From the NCBI GenBank assembly GCA_942491345.1, contig CALOAN010000021.1, positions 266,150 to 330,149 on the forward strand: DNA of 64,000 nt, read 5' to 3'. The notes below the pieces were generated by a model. That model made no database searches. It was given only the letters and a program-made list of their open reading frames with translations, and was not told the origin of the DNA. This document shows, piece by piece, positions 43,634-51,550 of this stretch (within the stretch, counting starts at the first letter, position 1; each line of letters starts with the position of its first letter). Position numbers and translations under genes: made by a program. Source of the stretch: JAHEEL01 sp942491345 (GTDB lineage: Bacteria > Actinomycetota > Acidimicrobiia > Spongiisociales > UBA5794).

Positions 43634-43658
43634 GTCGGCTCTGGTGCATTCAGCCGAC
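43634..43658 (+). terminator. Short stem-loop after the sortase gene
   Basis: GTCGGCT and AGCCGAC pair (7 bp) directly after the sortase stop. No T-run, so a weak candidate terminator. Nothing else is recognised in the gap up to 43781 apart from the GAGAGGAAGAC ribosome site of the next gene. Confidence 0.5.
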
Positions 43659-43781
43659 TGCATTGCGCGCCAGCAGGCCCGTAGTCCTTCGCCGGGATTA
43701 TCGGCTCCGCATGAATGACCGTTGGCTTCTCGCGAGGTCAACAGCGTGCGCTGAAATCGACGCGACCAGCGAGAGGAAGAC

Positions 43782-44888
43782 ATGTACATCGCCTTGAGAG
43801 AATTGTGGCGTTCCAAGCTCAGATTCGGGCTTCTCTCCGCGGCGGTTGCGCTCCTTGCATTCCTCCTTCTGTTCCTCGGCACGCTATCCGGCACCCTTCT
43901 TTCCTCCTATATCGGTGCGATCGAGAACGCAGAGGCCGACGCCGTCGTCTTCTCTTCGGACGCTCGCCGCAATGTGCAGGCCAGCCGCTTCGACGTCGCT
44001 GCGGTGGAAGCGGTACAACAGGTTCCAGGGGTGATGGCCGCAGCCGGGATGAACGAGGTCACCCTGACGGTGCTGATCGACGGAGAGACCTCCGACCTCA
44101 GTATGTGGGCCGTGGAGCCCGGAGCTCCCGGCGACGTTCCGATCATCGAGGGACGAAAGGCGGGTGCTGGAGAGCTGGTTGTCGACGTCTCGGCGAAAGC
44201 CGCTGGGTTCGAGATCGGATCAACCGTCACCCTCGTCGAGACCGATCGTGACCTTGCGATAGTCGGATTCACCGACCGGCGGCAGTACGCGGTCCTGCCG
44301 ACCGGATACACGCCATTGTCTGAGTGGAACCGGATCTTCCTCGAGACCTATCCAGGAGCGACCGACATCCCCATAAACATCATCGCGGTCGACGTCGACG
44401 AGGGCGCCGATCTCGATGTCGTCATTTCCGCGATCAACAATTCGGTTGCGACTGCCGATGCTGTCACACCCACCGATGCCGCCGCTGCGACGCCCGGGGT
44501 TTCGTCGATTACGACGTCGTTCAACCTGATTGTCGGTATCACGTTCGGGATTGTGGTCGTCGTGATCGGGTTCTTCTTCATGATTCTCGCCGTCCAGAAG
44601 CAGAAGTCCTTTGCTCTCCTTCGGGCTGTCGGAGCCAGTCGGCGGTATCTCGGATTGAGCATCGTCTTCCAGATCGCCGTCACGGTCAGCGTCGGGATTC
44701 TCGTGGGGGTCCTGTTCCTCTGGGGAGCGAGCCTCATGAGCAGTGAGTCCTTCCCGCTCACCATCGAGACCGTTTCGGTGGCGCTCACATCGTTGATTGT
44801 CTTGATCTCGGCGATCGTCGCGGGTGGCTTCTCCGTGCGACGGGCCTTGAAGGTCGACCCGACGCGAGCGGCACAGGGGATCGCCTGA
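43782..44888 (+). CDS. ABC transporter permease, MacB/FtsX type (first)
   Basis: 368 residues, four hydrophobic helices: one at the N-terminus (LRFGLLSAAVALLAFLLLFL) and three at the C-terminus (from about 250), with a large extracytoplasmic domain between, the FtsX/MacB layout. The domain includes WAVEPGAPGDVPIIEGRKAG. GAGAGGAAG precedes the ATG. Its stop overlaps the next permease start by 1 nt (TGATG). With the following permease and ATPase it forms a three-gene MacB/LolCDE-like system; the substrate is unknown, with lipid or peptide handling typical. Confidence 0.9.
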   Translation: MYIALRELWRSKLRFGLLSAAVALLAFLLLFLGTLSGTLLSSYIGAIENAEADAVVFSSDARRNVQASRFDVAAVEAVQQVPGVMAAAGMNEVTLTVLIDGETSDLSMWAVEPGAPGDVPIIEGRKAGAGELVVDVSAKAAGFEIGSTVTLVETDRDLAIVGFTDRRQYAVLPTGYTPLSEWNRIFLETYPGATDIPINIIAVDVDEGADLDVVISAINNSVATADAVTPTDAAAATPGVSSITTSFNLIVGITFGIVVVVIGFFFMILAVQKQKSFALLRAVGASRRYLGLSIVFQIAVTVSVGILVGVLFLWGASLMSSESFPLTIETVSVALTSLIVLISAIVAGGFSVRRALKVDPTRAAQGIA

Positions 44889-46003
44889 TGCGTCTCGCGA
44901 TCGCCGAACTCCGTCGCAACAAGGGCAGGTACTTCTCGATCACAGCTGCTGTCGGCTTGATCGTGTTCCTTGTCTTGATTCTCGCGGGCCTCGCAGACGG
45001 CCTCTACTTCGGAGCAACCGGGGCGTACCGCAACGGCAACGCCGATCTGTACTCCTACAGCCAGGATTCCCAGCGAAGCTTCTCGAGGAGCGAGATTCCG
45101 TTCGCCTCGATTGCCGAAGTTCGCCTGGTGCCCGGTGTGGTCGACGCGGGCGGACTGGGAATCCAATTGGGCTCAACAACCGTTGACGGCGCGCTCATTG
45201 ACGTGGCGCTGATTGGTCACGAGCCTGGAAGGCCGGGCAGCCCGGACTATGCCACCGACTTCTCGTCTGCTTCCGGTCCCATTGCGGTGGCCGATGTCTC
45301 ACTCGAGGCCCAGGGTGTTGAGGTTGGCGACCAGATCCTGTTGACGGGTTCCACCACGCCTGTCACGGTCGTTGAGATCGTGAACGACAGCGCATTCCTG
45401 CTCGCCGGGACGCTCTGGACCGATCTCGATACATGGTCCCACGTCCGACAGGAGATCGTCCCTGAGCTTGCGTTTCGCGATCCAGCGGTTCAGGCGGTCG
45501 CCTCAACCGTGAATACACCCGACGATGTTTCGTCGGTAGCCGCGTCGATCGACGAGGCGACCGGCTTCACCGACACCGCTACGACGAATGAAGCGATTTC
45601 GAGCCTCCCCGGTGTTGATCAGCAGGAGGCGACGTTTCAGGCCATCATCTGGGCGAGTTTCGCCGTTGTTGGTGTGGTCACGGCACTGTTCTTCGCTCTC
45701 GTCACACTCGAGAAACGCAACCTGCTCGCGATTCTGAAAGCAATCGGAGCCACCAACCGGTCGCTGCTTGCCGGCATTCTTGGCCAGGGTCTCGTCACAG
45801 CAGTCGGTGGATTCATCGTGGGATTCATGTTGTCCCGTCTTGTCGGACTCATACTCCCGGCGGAAGTACCCATCGCGTTCCTTTCGAGCACCGCCCAATG
45901 GCTCCTCTTCGCGACCGTTGCCATGGGGCTTTTCGGCGCAGCTCTCTCATTCCGAAAGATCTCGAAGATCGATCCGGCTACAGCAATCGGAGGTGCAGGA
46001 TGA
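44888..46003 (+). CDS. ABC transporter permease, MacB/FtsX type (second)
   Basis: 371 residues with the same plan as its upstream paralogue: N-terminal helix (FSITAAVGLIVFLVLILAGL), extracytoplasmic core, then three C-terminal helices (IIWASFAVVGVVTALFFALV ... LLFATVAMGLFGAALSFRKI). It ends at an ATGA overlap with the ATPase gene. The two permeases differ enough to form a heterodimer. Inner membrane. Confidence 0.9.
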   Translation: MRLAIAELRRNKGRYFSITAAVGLIVFLVLILAGLADGLYFGATGAYRNGNADLYSYSQDSQRSFSRSEIPFASIAEVRLVPGVVDAGGLGIQLGSTTVDGALIDVALIGHEPGRPGSPDYATDFSSASGPIAVADVSLEAQGVEVGDQILLTGSTTPVTVVEIVNDSAFLLAGTLWTDLDTWSHVRQEIVPELAFRDPAVQAVASTVNTPDDVSSVAASIDEATGFTDTATTNEAISSLPGVDQQEATFQAIIWASFAVVGVVTALFFALVTLEKRNLLAILKAIGATNRSLLAGILGQGLVTAVGGFIVGFMLSRLVGLILPAEVPIAFLSSTAQWLLFATVAMGLFGAALSFRKISKIDPATAIGGAG

Positions 46004-46698
46004 CCAAGGCACTTGAAGTCGCCAATCTCACCAAGGTGTACGGCGAAGGGCGGACGGCCGTAACTGCCGTCAAGAGTGCTGAATTCAGGCTCGCAGAGAA
46101 CGAATTCGTTGCACTTGTTGGCCCGTCCGGATCGGGCAAGACCACCCTCTTGTCGATGATCGGCGGCCTGCTGACTCCCACCGAGGGTGAGGTCAGCATC
46201 GGTGATACCGTTGTGACGAGTCTGAGCAGTCGGCAGCGAACCCGCTTTCGGGCTCGTTCCGTCGGTTTCGTGTTCCAGGCGTTCAATCTTGTTCCATTCC
46301 TCACCGCACGGGAGAACCTCACCATGATGGCGACGATCGCAGGGATGGACAGGGGCCAGATCGAAGAGCGCGCCACCGAACTGCTGCGAGACCTCGGACT
46401 CGCCGAGCGGAGCGGCAATCTTCCGGAAGAGCTGTCCGGAGGCGAACGCCAGCGTGTTGCCATCGGTCGGTCACTGGTGACTGATCCCGAGATCATCCTC
46501 GTCGACGAGCCGACAGCAAGCCTCGACTCCGAGCGCGGAGCTCAGGTGGTCCAGATGCTCGCGAACGAAGTGAAGAGTCGCGGCAAGGCAGGCATCATGG
46601 TGACACACGACTTGAGGATGGTTGAATACGCAGACCGCTCGCTCACCATCTCGGATGGTGTGGTGGAACAGAGCCCACGCGAGCTTGTCGAGGCATAG
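46000..46698 (+). CDS. ABC transporter ATP-binding protein, LolD/MacB type
   Basis: 232 residues from ATG at 46000, overlapping the permease stop by 4 nt. All motifs are consensus: Walker A GPSGSGKTT, Q-loop VFQAFNLVPF, signature LSGGERQRVAIGRSL, Walker B ILVDEPTASLD, and H-loop MVTHD. The length and the TASLDSE sequence put it in the MacB/LolD/FtsE class, matching the two FtsX-type permeases before it. Confidence 0.95.
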   Translation: MTKALEVANLTKVYGEGRTAVTAVKSAEFRLAENEFVALVGPSGSGKTTLLSMIGGLLTPTEGEVSIGDTVVTSLSSRQRTRFRARSVGFVFQAFNLVPFLTARENLTMMATIAGMDRGQIEERATELLRDLGLAERSGNLPEELSGGERQRVAIGRSLVTDPEIILVDEPTASLDSERGAQVVQMLANEVKSRGKAGIMVTHDLRMVEYADRSLTISDGVVEQSPRELVEA

Positions 46699-46717
46699 CC
46701 GACAGCGGAGGACAGAA

Positions 46718-47614
46718 ATGAAGATTGCCGTCACCGGAGCATCGGGACTCATCGGAACACCCCTCGTGTCGTCTCTTCGAGACGGTGGCTACGACGTCGT
46801 ACGGCTCGTACGGCGTGATCCGCAGACTGTCGACGAGATCCAGTGGAATCCGGCAGCCGGCACGATCGATACTGCGGGCCTCGTTGGGACAGACATCGTG
46901 TTTCATCTCGCGGGCGCCGGGATCGGTGATCGGCGATGGACCGAGTCGTACAAGCAGGAGATCCTCGATAGCCGTGTCCTCGGCACGAGACTGCTTGCTG
47001 GAGCACTTGCCGAACTGGATCCAACACCTTCCGTCATGGTGTCCGCCTCGGCAATCGGCTGGTACGGGGACCGCGGAGATGAGGTTCTCGACGAGACCTC
47101 GCCCCTGGGCACAGGTTTTCTCGCCGACGTAGTCGCGGCGTGGGAGGCTGCGGCACAACCTGCGGCGGACGCGGGAATACGGGTTGTCCATCCTCGAACC
47201 GGGATTGTGCTCTCGAAGGAGGGCGGGGCGCTCCAGCGGCTGCTGCTGCCCTTCAGGCTCGGCGCAGGCGGCAGGACCGGTCCTGGAAGCCAATGGTGGA
47301 GCTGGATCACCCTCGACGACGGGGTGAGGGCGCTGAACCACCTTGCGTTCTCATCTTCGCTCGCCGGTCCTGTGAATCTGACCGCACCGAACCCCGTGAC
47401 GAACCAAGAGTTCGTCGATGCCCTGGGGCGTGTTCTGCGGCGTCCAACCGTGCTGCCGACACCATCGCTGGCGCTCAAGGCCGTCCTCGGATCTGAACTG
47501 GCAGAGGCGCTCCTCTTCCAGTCACAGCGTGTTGTGCCGGCCCGGTTGCTCGAGGATGGCTTCACGTTCGATTCTCCGAACCTCGACGAAGCGCTGCAGT
47601 CGGCGATCGATTGA
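46718..47614 (+). CDS. TIGR01777-type epimerase / SDR family protein
   Basis: 298 residues. It starts MKIAVTGASGLIGTPLVSSL, the NAD(P)-binding motif, then VFHLAGAGIGDRRWTESYKQ and SASAIGWYGDRGDEVLDE typical of the TIGR01777 (YfcH-like) family, and ends in the DUF1731-like region (LKAVLGSELAEALLFQSQRV). Cytosolic; substrate unknown. GGAGGACAGAA precedes the ATG. It follows the ABC ATPase by 19 bp on the same strand and could be cotranscribed. Confidence 0.92.
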   Translation: MKIAVTGASGLIGTPLVSSLRDGGYDVVRLVRRDPQTVDEIQWNPAAGTIDTAGLVGTDIVFHLAGAGIGDRRWTESYKQEILDSRVLGTRLLAGALAELDPTPSVMVSASAIGWYGDRGDEVLDETSPLGTGFLADVVAAWEAAAQPAADAGIRVVHPRTGIVLSKEGGALQRLLLPFRLGAGGRTGPGSQWWSWITLDDGVRALNHLAFSSSLAGPVNLTAPNPVTNQEFVDALGRVLRRPTVLPTPSLALKAVLGSELAEALLFQSQRVVPARLLEDGFTFDSPNLDEALQSAID

Positions 47615-47662
47615 GTCCGTGCCCGCGGCTTACGCCCAGCGGCGGCTGCTACGGTCGACGGC

Positions 47663-48373
47663 ATGGTCATCGAACTCGTCGGCCACGTCCGTGCTGTGTG
47701 TGTAGGCGAGGTTGGTGCATTGACGCTCGGGCGGCGCAGCATTGAATCGGCATTCGTCAAGACGCGCGTCGAAGGACCGCTCCGGTTGGGTGAGCTTGGA
47801 TTCCCCGGAGACGAGCATGTCTACGAAGACCATGGCGGTCCGGAGATGGCGGCCTTGGTGTATGCGTTTGAGCACTACTCGTATTGGCGCGAATTCGGTC
47901 TCGATCTGCCCGAGGCCGGTGCGTTCGGAGAGAACCTGACGGTCACCGGGCTTGTCGAATCCGACGTTCACCTCGGTGACGTTTTTGAAGTCGGAACGAG
48001 TGTCGTCCAAGTCACTCAGCCTCGCGCACCGTGCTACAAGATTGGTGCGCGCTACGGAGACCGGAGCCTTTCGGTTACGGCGCAGAACGCCGGGTTGATC
48101 GGCTATCTCCTGCGGGTTCTCGACGAGGGAGACGTGAGTGCAGGCGACTCGATGCGGCTCGTCGATCGAGGCTCCCACGGTGTGACGGTTGCCGAAGCCG
48201 GTCGGGCTGCAAACGTCGATCGAAACGACCTGGAGACCGCTGCACGCGTGCTTGCGGTCGATGCCCTTGGGTCCTCGACGCGGCGCAGGCTCACGGCACG
48301 GACGGCGAGCCGAGTCGAAGTTGGCCTCGACGTTGGTCGCCTCATTCTCCCGGAGGATGGCCTCCCGTCATGA
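47663..48373 (+). CDS. MOSC-domain protein (YiiM-like)
   Basis: 236 residues. The MOSC core is seen in LGELGFPGDEHVYEDHGGPE, GAFGENLTVTGLVESDVHLG, and TQPRAPCYKIGARYG with the conserved cysteine that binds the molybdenum or sulfur ligand in this superfamily. Members handle Mo-cofactor-dependent reduction of N-hydroxylated compounds or sulfur carriage. C-terminal helices match the YiiM 3-alpha extension. Its 3' end overlaps the convergent YbaK gene by 6 nt. Confidence 0.88.
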   Translation: MVIELVGHVRAVCVGEVGALTLGRRSIESAFVKTRVEGPLRLGELGFPGDEHVYEDHGGPEMAALVYAFEHYSYWREFGLDLPEAGAFGENLTVTGLVESDVHLGDVFEVGTSVVQVTQPRAPCYKIGARYGDRSLSVTAQNAGLIGYLLRVLDEGDVSAGDSMRLVDRGSHGVTVAEAGRAANVDRNDLETAARVLAVDALGSSTRRRLTARTASRVEVGLDVGRLILPEDGLPS

Positions 48374-48847
48374 GGGCTCGCGTGCAAGTCCTTCAACGAT
48401 CTCTGCCCCGAGGGCAGTCAGAATTGCGGGTGGGGCGAGCACCTTCCGATCGCGGCTGCCGCCGCCCAGGATGATGCGGTCCCGGGTCATCACCTGACCG
48501 TCGACCCACAGGGGCAGGTCGTCGGGGAGCCCGAACGGCGTCACACCACCGATGGCCATGCCGGTGAGCTGTTCGGTGTCGGCGCCGCCTGCGAACGACG
48601 CCTTGCGCACACCCATACGTTCCTTGACGACGCGATTCACGTCGAGCCTTGTGGTGGCCAACACAACACACGCTGCATACACGGGCGGCGTCGCCTTGCC
48701 GGCAACCAGGATCGTGTTTGCCGAATCGTCCAGCGCATACCCGTAGGCAGCGCAAAACTGGGCGGTGTCCGCGAGCTCCGGATCGCACGGGATGATCTCG
48801 TACGCGATGCCGAGTGAATCGAGCTGCTCGACAAGTGTGTCACTCAC
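48368..48847 (-). CDS. YbaK/ProX-type aminoacyl-tRNA deacylase
   Basis: 159 residues of the YbaK/prolyl-tRNA synthetase-associated domain. It hydrolyses wrongly charged tRNAs in trans. Features: a lysine in VNRVVKERMGVRKASFA and the GGVTPFGLP loop. The exact tRNA specificity (Cys-tRNA-Pro or other) cannot be read. ATG start at 48847. It converges with the MOSC gene. Confidence 0.88.
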   Translation of the reverse strand: MSDTLVEQLDSLGIAYEIIPCDPELADTAQFCAAYGYALDDSANTILVAGKATPPVYAACVVLATTRLDVNRVVKERMGVRKASFAGGADTEQLTGMAIGGVTPFGLPDDLPLWVDGQVMTRDRIILGGGSRDRKVLAPPAILTALGAEIVEGLAREPS

Positions 48848-49018
48848 TCGTGGATCTCCCTCCTCGAAGCCTGGTCGGTTGATCCTAGGCGTTGCTCCAT
48901 CCGGTCCGGATTCGGCACCCGCAGCGCTGGTTGGTCACCGCTCGCCAGGATTGGTCGCTTCCCCACAGCACCCGCTACGGTTGGAGGTGTCGTAACCGCT
49001 GACGAAAGTTGAGGAAGT

Positions 49019-49357
49019 ATGACCGCTCTGGAGAAGATCAGCGCCGCTGAGGACAAGGTTGCGGGGCTCCAAGACGCCCTGACCGCTGTTGAGAGTGTTC
49101 TCGAGACGACGGAGCAAATCGTTGTCGAGGGAAAGAAGGCGGGGCGCTGCTTCCGGCGCCTGCTGAAGCTGCTGCTCCTCGTCTCGATCGTCGCCGTTCT
49201 TGCGATGGTTGTGAAGAAGCTTGTGGGCCGGAAGTCGCTGGAAGACGAGATCGAGATCCACGATGCCAGTGTCGAGGAGGCCGAGGAAGCCGTCGTCGAG
49301 GAAGCCGTCGTCGAGGAGGCCGAGGGGGAGGGCGAGGGGGAGGGCGAGGCGTCCTAG
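49019..49357 (+). CDS. Small protein with one membrane helix and an acidic repeat tail
   Basis: 112 residues: an N-terminal coiled-coil-like stretch (LEKISAAEDKVAGLQDALTA), one hydrophobic helix (about residues 50-66, LLKLLLLVSIVAVLAMVV) and a very acidic tail with a VVEEA repeat and an EGEGEGEGE run. I do not recognise it. GAGGAAGT precedes the ATG. The tail is encoded by short repeats (GTCGTCGAGGA and GAGGGG units) and could vary in length. Confidence 0.7.
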   Translation: MTALEKISAAEDKVAGLQDALTAVESVLETTEQIVVEGKKAGRCFRRLLKLLLLVSIVAVLAMVVKKLVGRKSLEDEIEIHDASVEEAEEAVVEEAVVEEAEGEGEGEGEAS

Positions 49358-49509
49358 TTCAAAGCGCGTCGATGACATGATGCGGAGCGACCTTCACCGT
49401 TGCGGTGAGGCCGCGATGTGCGACCAGCGATCGTCGGAATTCGCACGGATTGGCTCTAGCCGCCGTCGGGATTGTCGACCATGCTTGGTTGGTCAACCGA
49501 GGAGCTGAT

Positions 49510-49764
49510 GTGACCACTGCAGAAGAACGAGGGCAGCGACGGCCACCTATCCAGATGGCAATTGGCTGGGTATTTGCGGCGGTTGTGATCTTCCTCGCTC
49601 AACGAGATCTCAGCCGCAGACCCCCCGAAGCCGTGCGTGGGCCGGTCGCCCTCTGGCGTGTTGTCGCCGGGATCCCGCCGGGAGCCTTGGCCTATCTCGT
49701 TTTCGGACGCCGCCGGACGTCGTCGGTTGCTCCCGACGAAGCCGCGGCCGAGGCAGCCGGCTGA
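49510..49764 (+). CDS. Small membrane protein, unknown
   Basis: 84 residues if started at the GTG at 49510 (GAGGAG upstream): VTTAEERGQRRPPIQMAIGW, one clear membrane helix (IGWVFAAVVIFLAQRDL), a second hydrophobic stretch (GIPPGALAYLVFG) and a charged tail. No family recognised. The intergenic space before it (49358-49509) shows nothing else. Confidence 0.55.
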   Translation: MTTAEERGQRRPPIQMAIGWVFAAVVIFLAQRDLSRRPPEAVRGPVALWRVVAGIPPGALAYLVFGRRRTSSVAPDEAAAEAAG

Positions 49765-49792
49765 GCGGGAGATCCGGTAGCAATACGGAGTG

Positions 49793-50260
49793 ATGATGTC
49801 GGCAGTGCTTGTCCCGGACGATTTCGACGTGCCCCTTGCGTTCGAAGGTCCGGGCTTTCGGCTCGAGCCACTGGGACCGGAGCACAACGAACGCGACCAC
49901 GACGCCTGGATGTCGAGCATCGATCACATCCGAGCCACGCCGGGGTTCGGGCCAACGCGGCGCTGGCCGCAGCCCATGGATCTTGATGAGAACCGAAGCG
50001 ACTTGGTCGGTCACGCGACCGACTTCGAGAACCGCGAGGGTTTCACGTACTCGATCCTCGATGGCGACGAGGTGATCGGGTGTGTCTACATCTATCCGTC
50101 CAAGGAGCCCGCGCACAAGGAGCCCGCGCACGATGCGGCGGTGTCGTCGTGGGTCCGCGCGAGCCGTTCTGAGATGGATATGGTCGTCCACCGGTCGCTC
50201 AGCGCATGGCTCGCCGAAGCCTGGCCGTTCGACAATCCCGACTACGCGGAGCGGGAGTGA
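49793..50260 (+). CDS. GNAT-family N-acetyltransferase-like protein
   Basis: 155 residues. The fold is suggested by FTYSILDGDEVIGCVYIYPS (beta4/beta5 with the acceptor-side region) and the later SEMDMVVHRSLSAWLAEAWP; the acetyl-CoA loop is poorly conserved. Start among three adjacent codons (49790 GTG, 49793 ATG, 49796 ATG). A 15-bp tandem duplication gives KEPAHKEPAH in the middle. It is followed by repeat family A. Confidence 0.7.
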   Translation: MMSAVLVPDDFDVPLAFEGPGFRLEPLGPEHNERDHDAWMSSIDHIRATPGFGPTRRWPQPMDLDENRSDLVGHATDFENREGFTYSILDGDEVIGCVYIYPSKEPAHKEPAHDAAVSSWVRASRSEMDMVVHRSLSAWLAEAWPFDNPDYAERE

Positions 50261-50262
50261 CC

Positions 50263-50549
50263 GCGTACCCAGGGTTGTAGACGTCCTATTTGGCGTCTCC
50301 AGCCCGCGGAACGCGAGCCGCCATTCCGCGGGCCCACAGCGCCGTATGCGGGGTGGAGAACCCTGGGTACGCAGCGCCACCCATTCCGCGGGCCCACGGC
50401 GCCGTATGCGGGGTGGAGAACCCTGGGTTCGTGATCAGCCATTCCGCGGGCTGACGGCGCCGTATGCGGGGTGGAGAACCCTGGGTTCGCAGCGCCACCC
50501 ATTCCGCGGGCCCACGGCGCCGTATGCGGGGTGGAGAACCCTGGGTTCG
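50263..50549. repeat. Dispersed repeat family A: four direct copies plus one inverted copy
   Basis: The 393-bp gap before the heliorhodopsin gene contains four direct units starting at 50323, 50383, 50441 and 50501 (58-60-bp period), each with ATTCCGCGGGC, CGCCGTATGCGGGG and GTGGAGAACCCTGGG. A diverged unit on the opposite strand spans 50263-50311 (GTACCCAGGGTT and AGCCCGCGGAA are the reverse complements of the unit ends). Same family as 2939-3058. Confidence 0.88.
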
Positions 50550-50653
50550 TGGACTACCTCGCGCGCGATCGCGGTAAGGTGCAGCCTCACCGGAGTTGGC
50601 GCGTCGACTGGAGTGCCTCTCCGTTGCTGTCACATCGATCTCGGGAGGGCCCA

Positions 50654-51418
50654 ATGGTCTCAAAAGTTGAAGTAACCGACGCTGACTTCAGTCGACTCAG
50701 AACGTACAACTGGGTGATGGGCGGCCTGCATCTTCTCCAGGCAGTCTTGGTCCTGGTGCTGGCAACCGACTTCACGCTGCCGGTGACCGGAACGTTCCCT
50801 GAGGGACCCCCCGGCAGCCCCTCGGAGACGGTCACGCTGTTCGAGCTCTCGATCGCCTGGGGCGTCGCCGCCTTCTTGTTCCTCTCGGCGCTGTTCCATT
50901 TCATCGTGGCGAGTGTTGGGGCGGGCCGCTACCGCGACCAGTTGTCCCGTGGACAGAACCAGTTCCGATGGATCGAATACTCGCTGTCGTCATCGATCAT
51001 GATTGTTCTCATCGCGATGCTGACGGGGATCTCCGGTATCGCCGCCATCCTTGCTCTGTTCGGGGTCAACGCCGGCATGATCTTCTTCGGATCCGTCCAG
51101 GAACGGTATGAGGCCCCCGGTGGCTCCTTGTGGCCATTCTGGCTCGGTGTGGTCCTCGGCGTGGTGCCGTGGATCGCCATCGGTATCTATCTGGTGTCCC
51201 CCGGAAGTGATGCACAGCCTCCTGGGTTCGTCTACGGAATCTTCTTCTCGTTGTTCGTGTTCTTCAACACCTTCGCTATCAACCAGTGGCTGCAGTACAA
51301 GGAGGTGGGGCGCTGGCGCAACTATCTGACCGGCGAACGCACCTACATCCTCTTGAGCCTCCTGGCGAAGAGTCTCCTTGCCTGGCAGGTCTTTGCGGGA
51401 ACCCTCGCAGGGACGTAG
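50654..51418 (+). CDS. Heliorhodopsin
   Basis: 254-residue seven-helix retinal protein. TM3 holds FRWIEYSLSSSIMIVLIAML with Glu108 as the Schiff-base counterion. TM7 holds LLSLLAKSLLAWQVFAGTL with Lys239 for retinal linkage. Histidines at 26 and 82 match the conserved buried pair of heliorhodopsins (His23/His80 in the founding protein). These motifs separate it clearly from type-1 pump rhodopsins. It does not pump ions in studied members; a sensory or enzymatic-partner role is proposed. ATG at 50654 with GGGAGGG upstream. It lies in a region with a B12 regulator, sigma factor and photolyase. No retinal synthesis gene is in the window. Confidence 0.95.
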   Translation: MVSKVEVTDADFSRLRTYNWVMGGLHLLQAVLVLVLATDFTLPVTGTFPEGPPGSPSETVTLFELSIAWGVAAFLFLSALFHFIVASVGAGRYRDQLSRGQNQFRWIEYSLSSSIMIVLIAMLTGISGIAAILALFGVNAGMIFFGSVQERYEAPGGSLWPFWLGVVLGVVPWIAIGIYLVSPGSDAQPPGFVYGIFFSLFVFFNTFAINQWLQYKEVGRWRNYLTGERTYILLSLLAKSLLAWQVFAGTLAGT

Positions 51419-51471
51419 GAGCACAGACCCGAGCAGGACGGGGACGACAACGCAGGGGCCGAGAGGACGCG

Positions 51472-51507
51472 GAGAAGGGGCCGGCTGACTGGCACCGGCC
51501 CCTTCTC
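51472..51507. terminator. Convergent terminator, heliorhodopsin / fasciclin genes
   Basis: GAGAAGGGGCCGG and CCGGCCCCTTCTC form a perfect 13-bp stem, followed by TCCTATCTCC on the plus strand. It separates the heliorhodopsin gene (+) from the fasciclin gene (-). Confidence 0.8.
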
Positions 51508-51550
51508 TCCTATCTCCGGTGCGGGTGAATGGGCCCCGCAACGGTGACTG

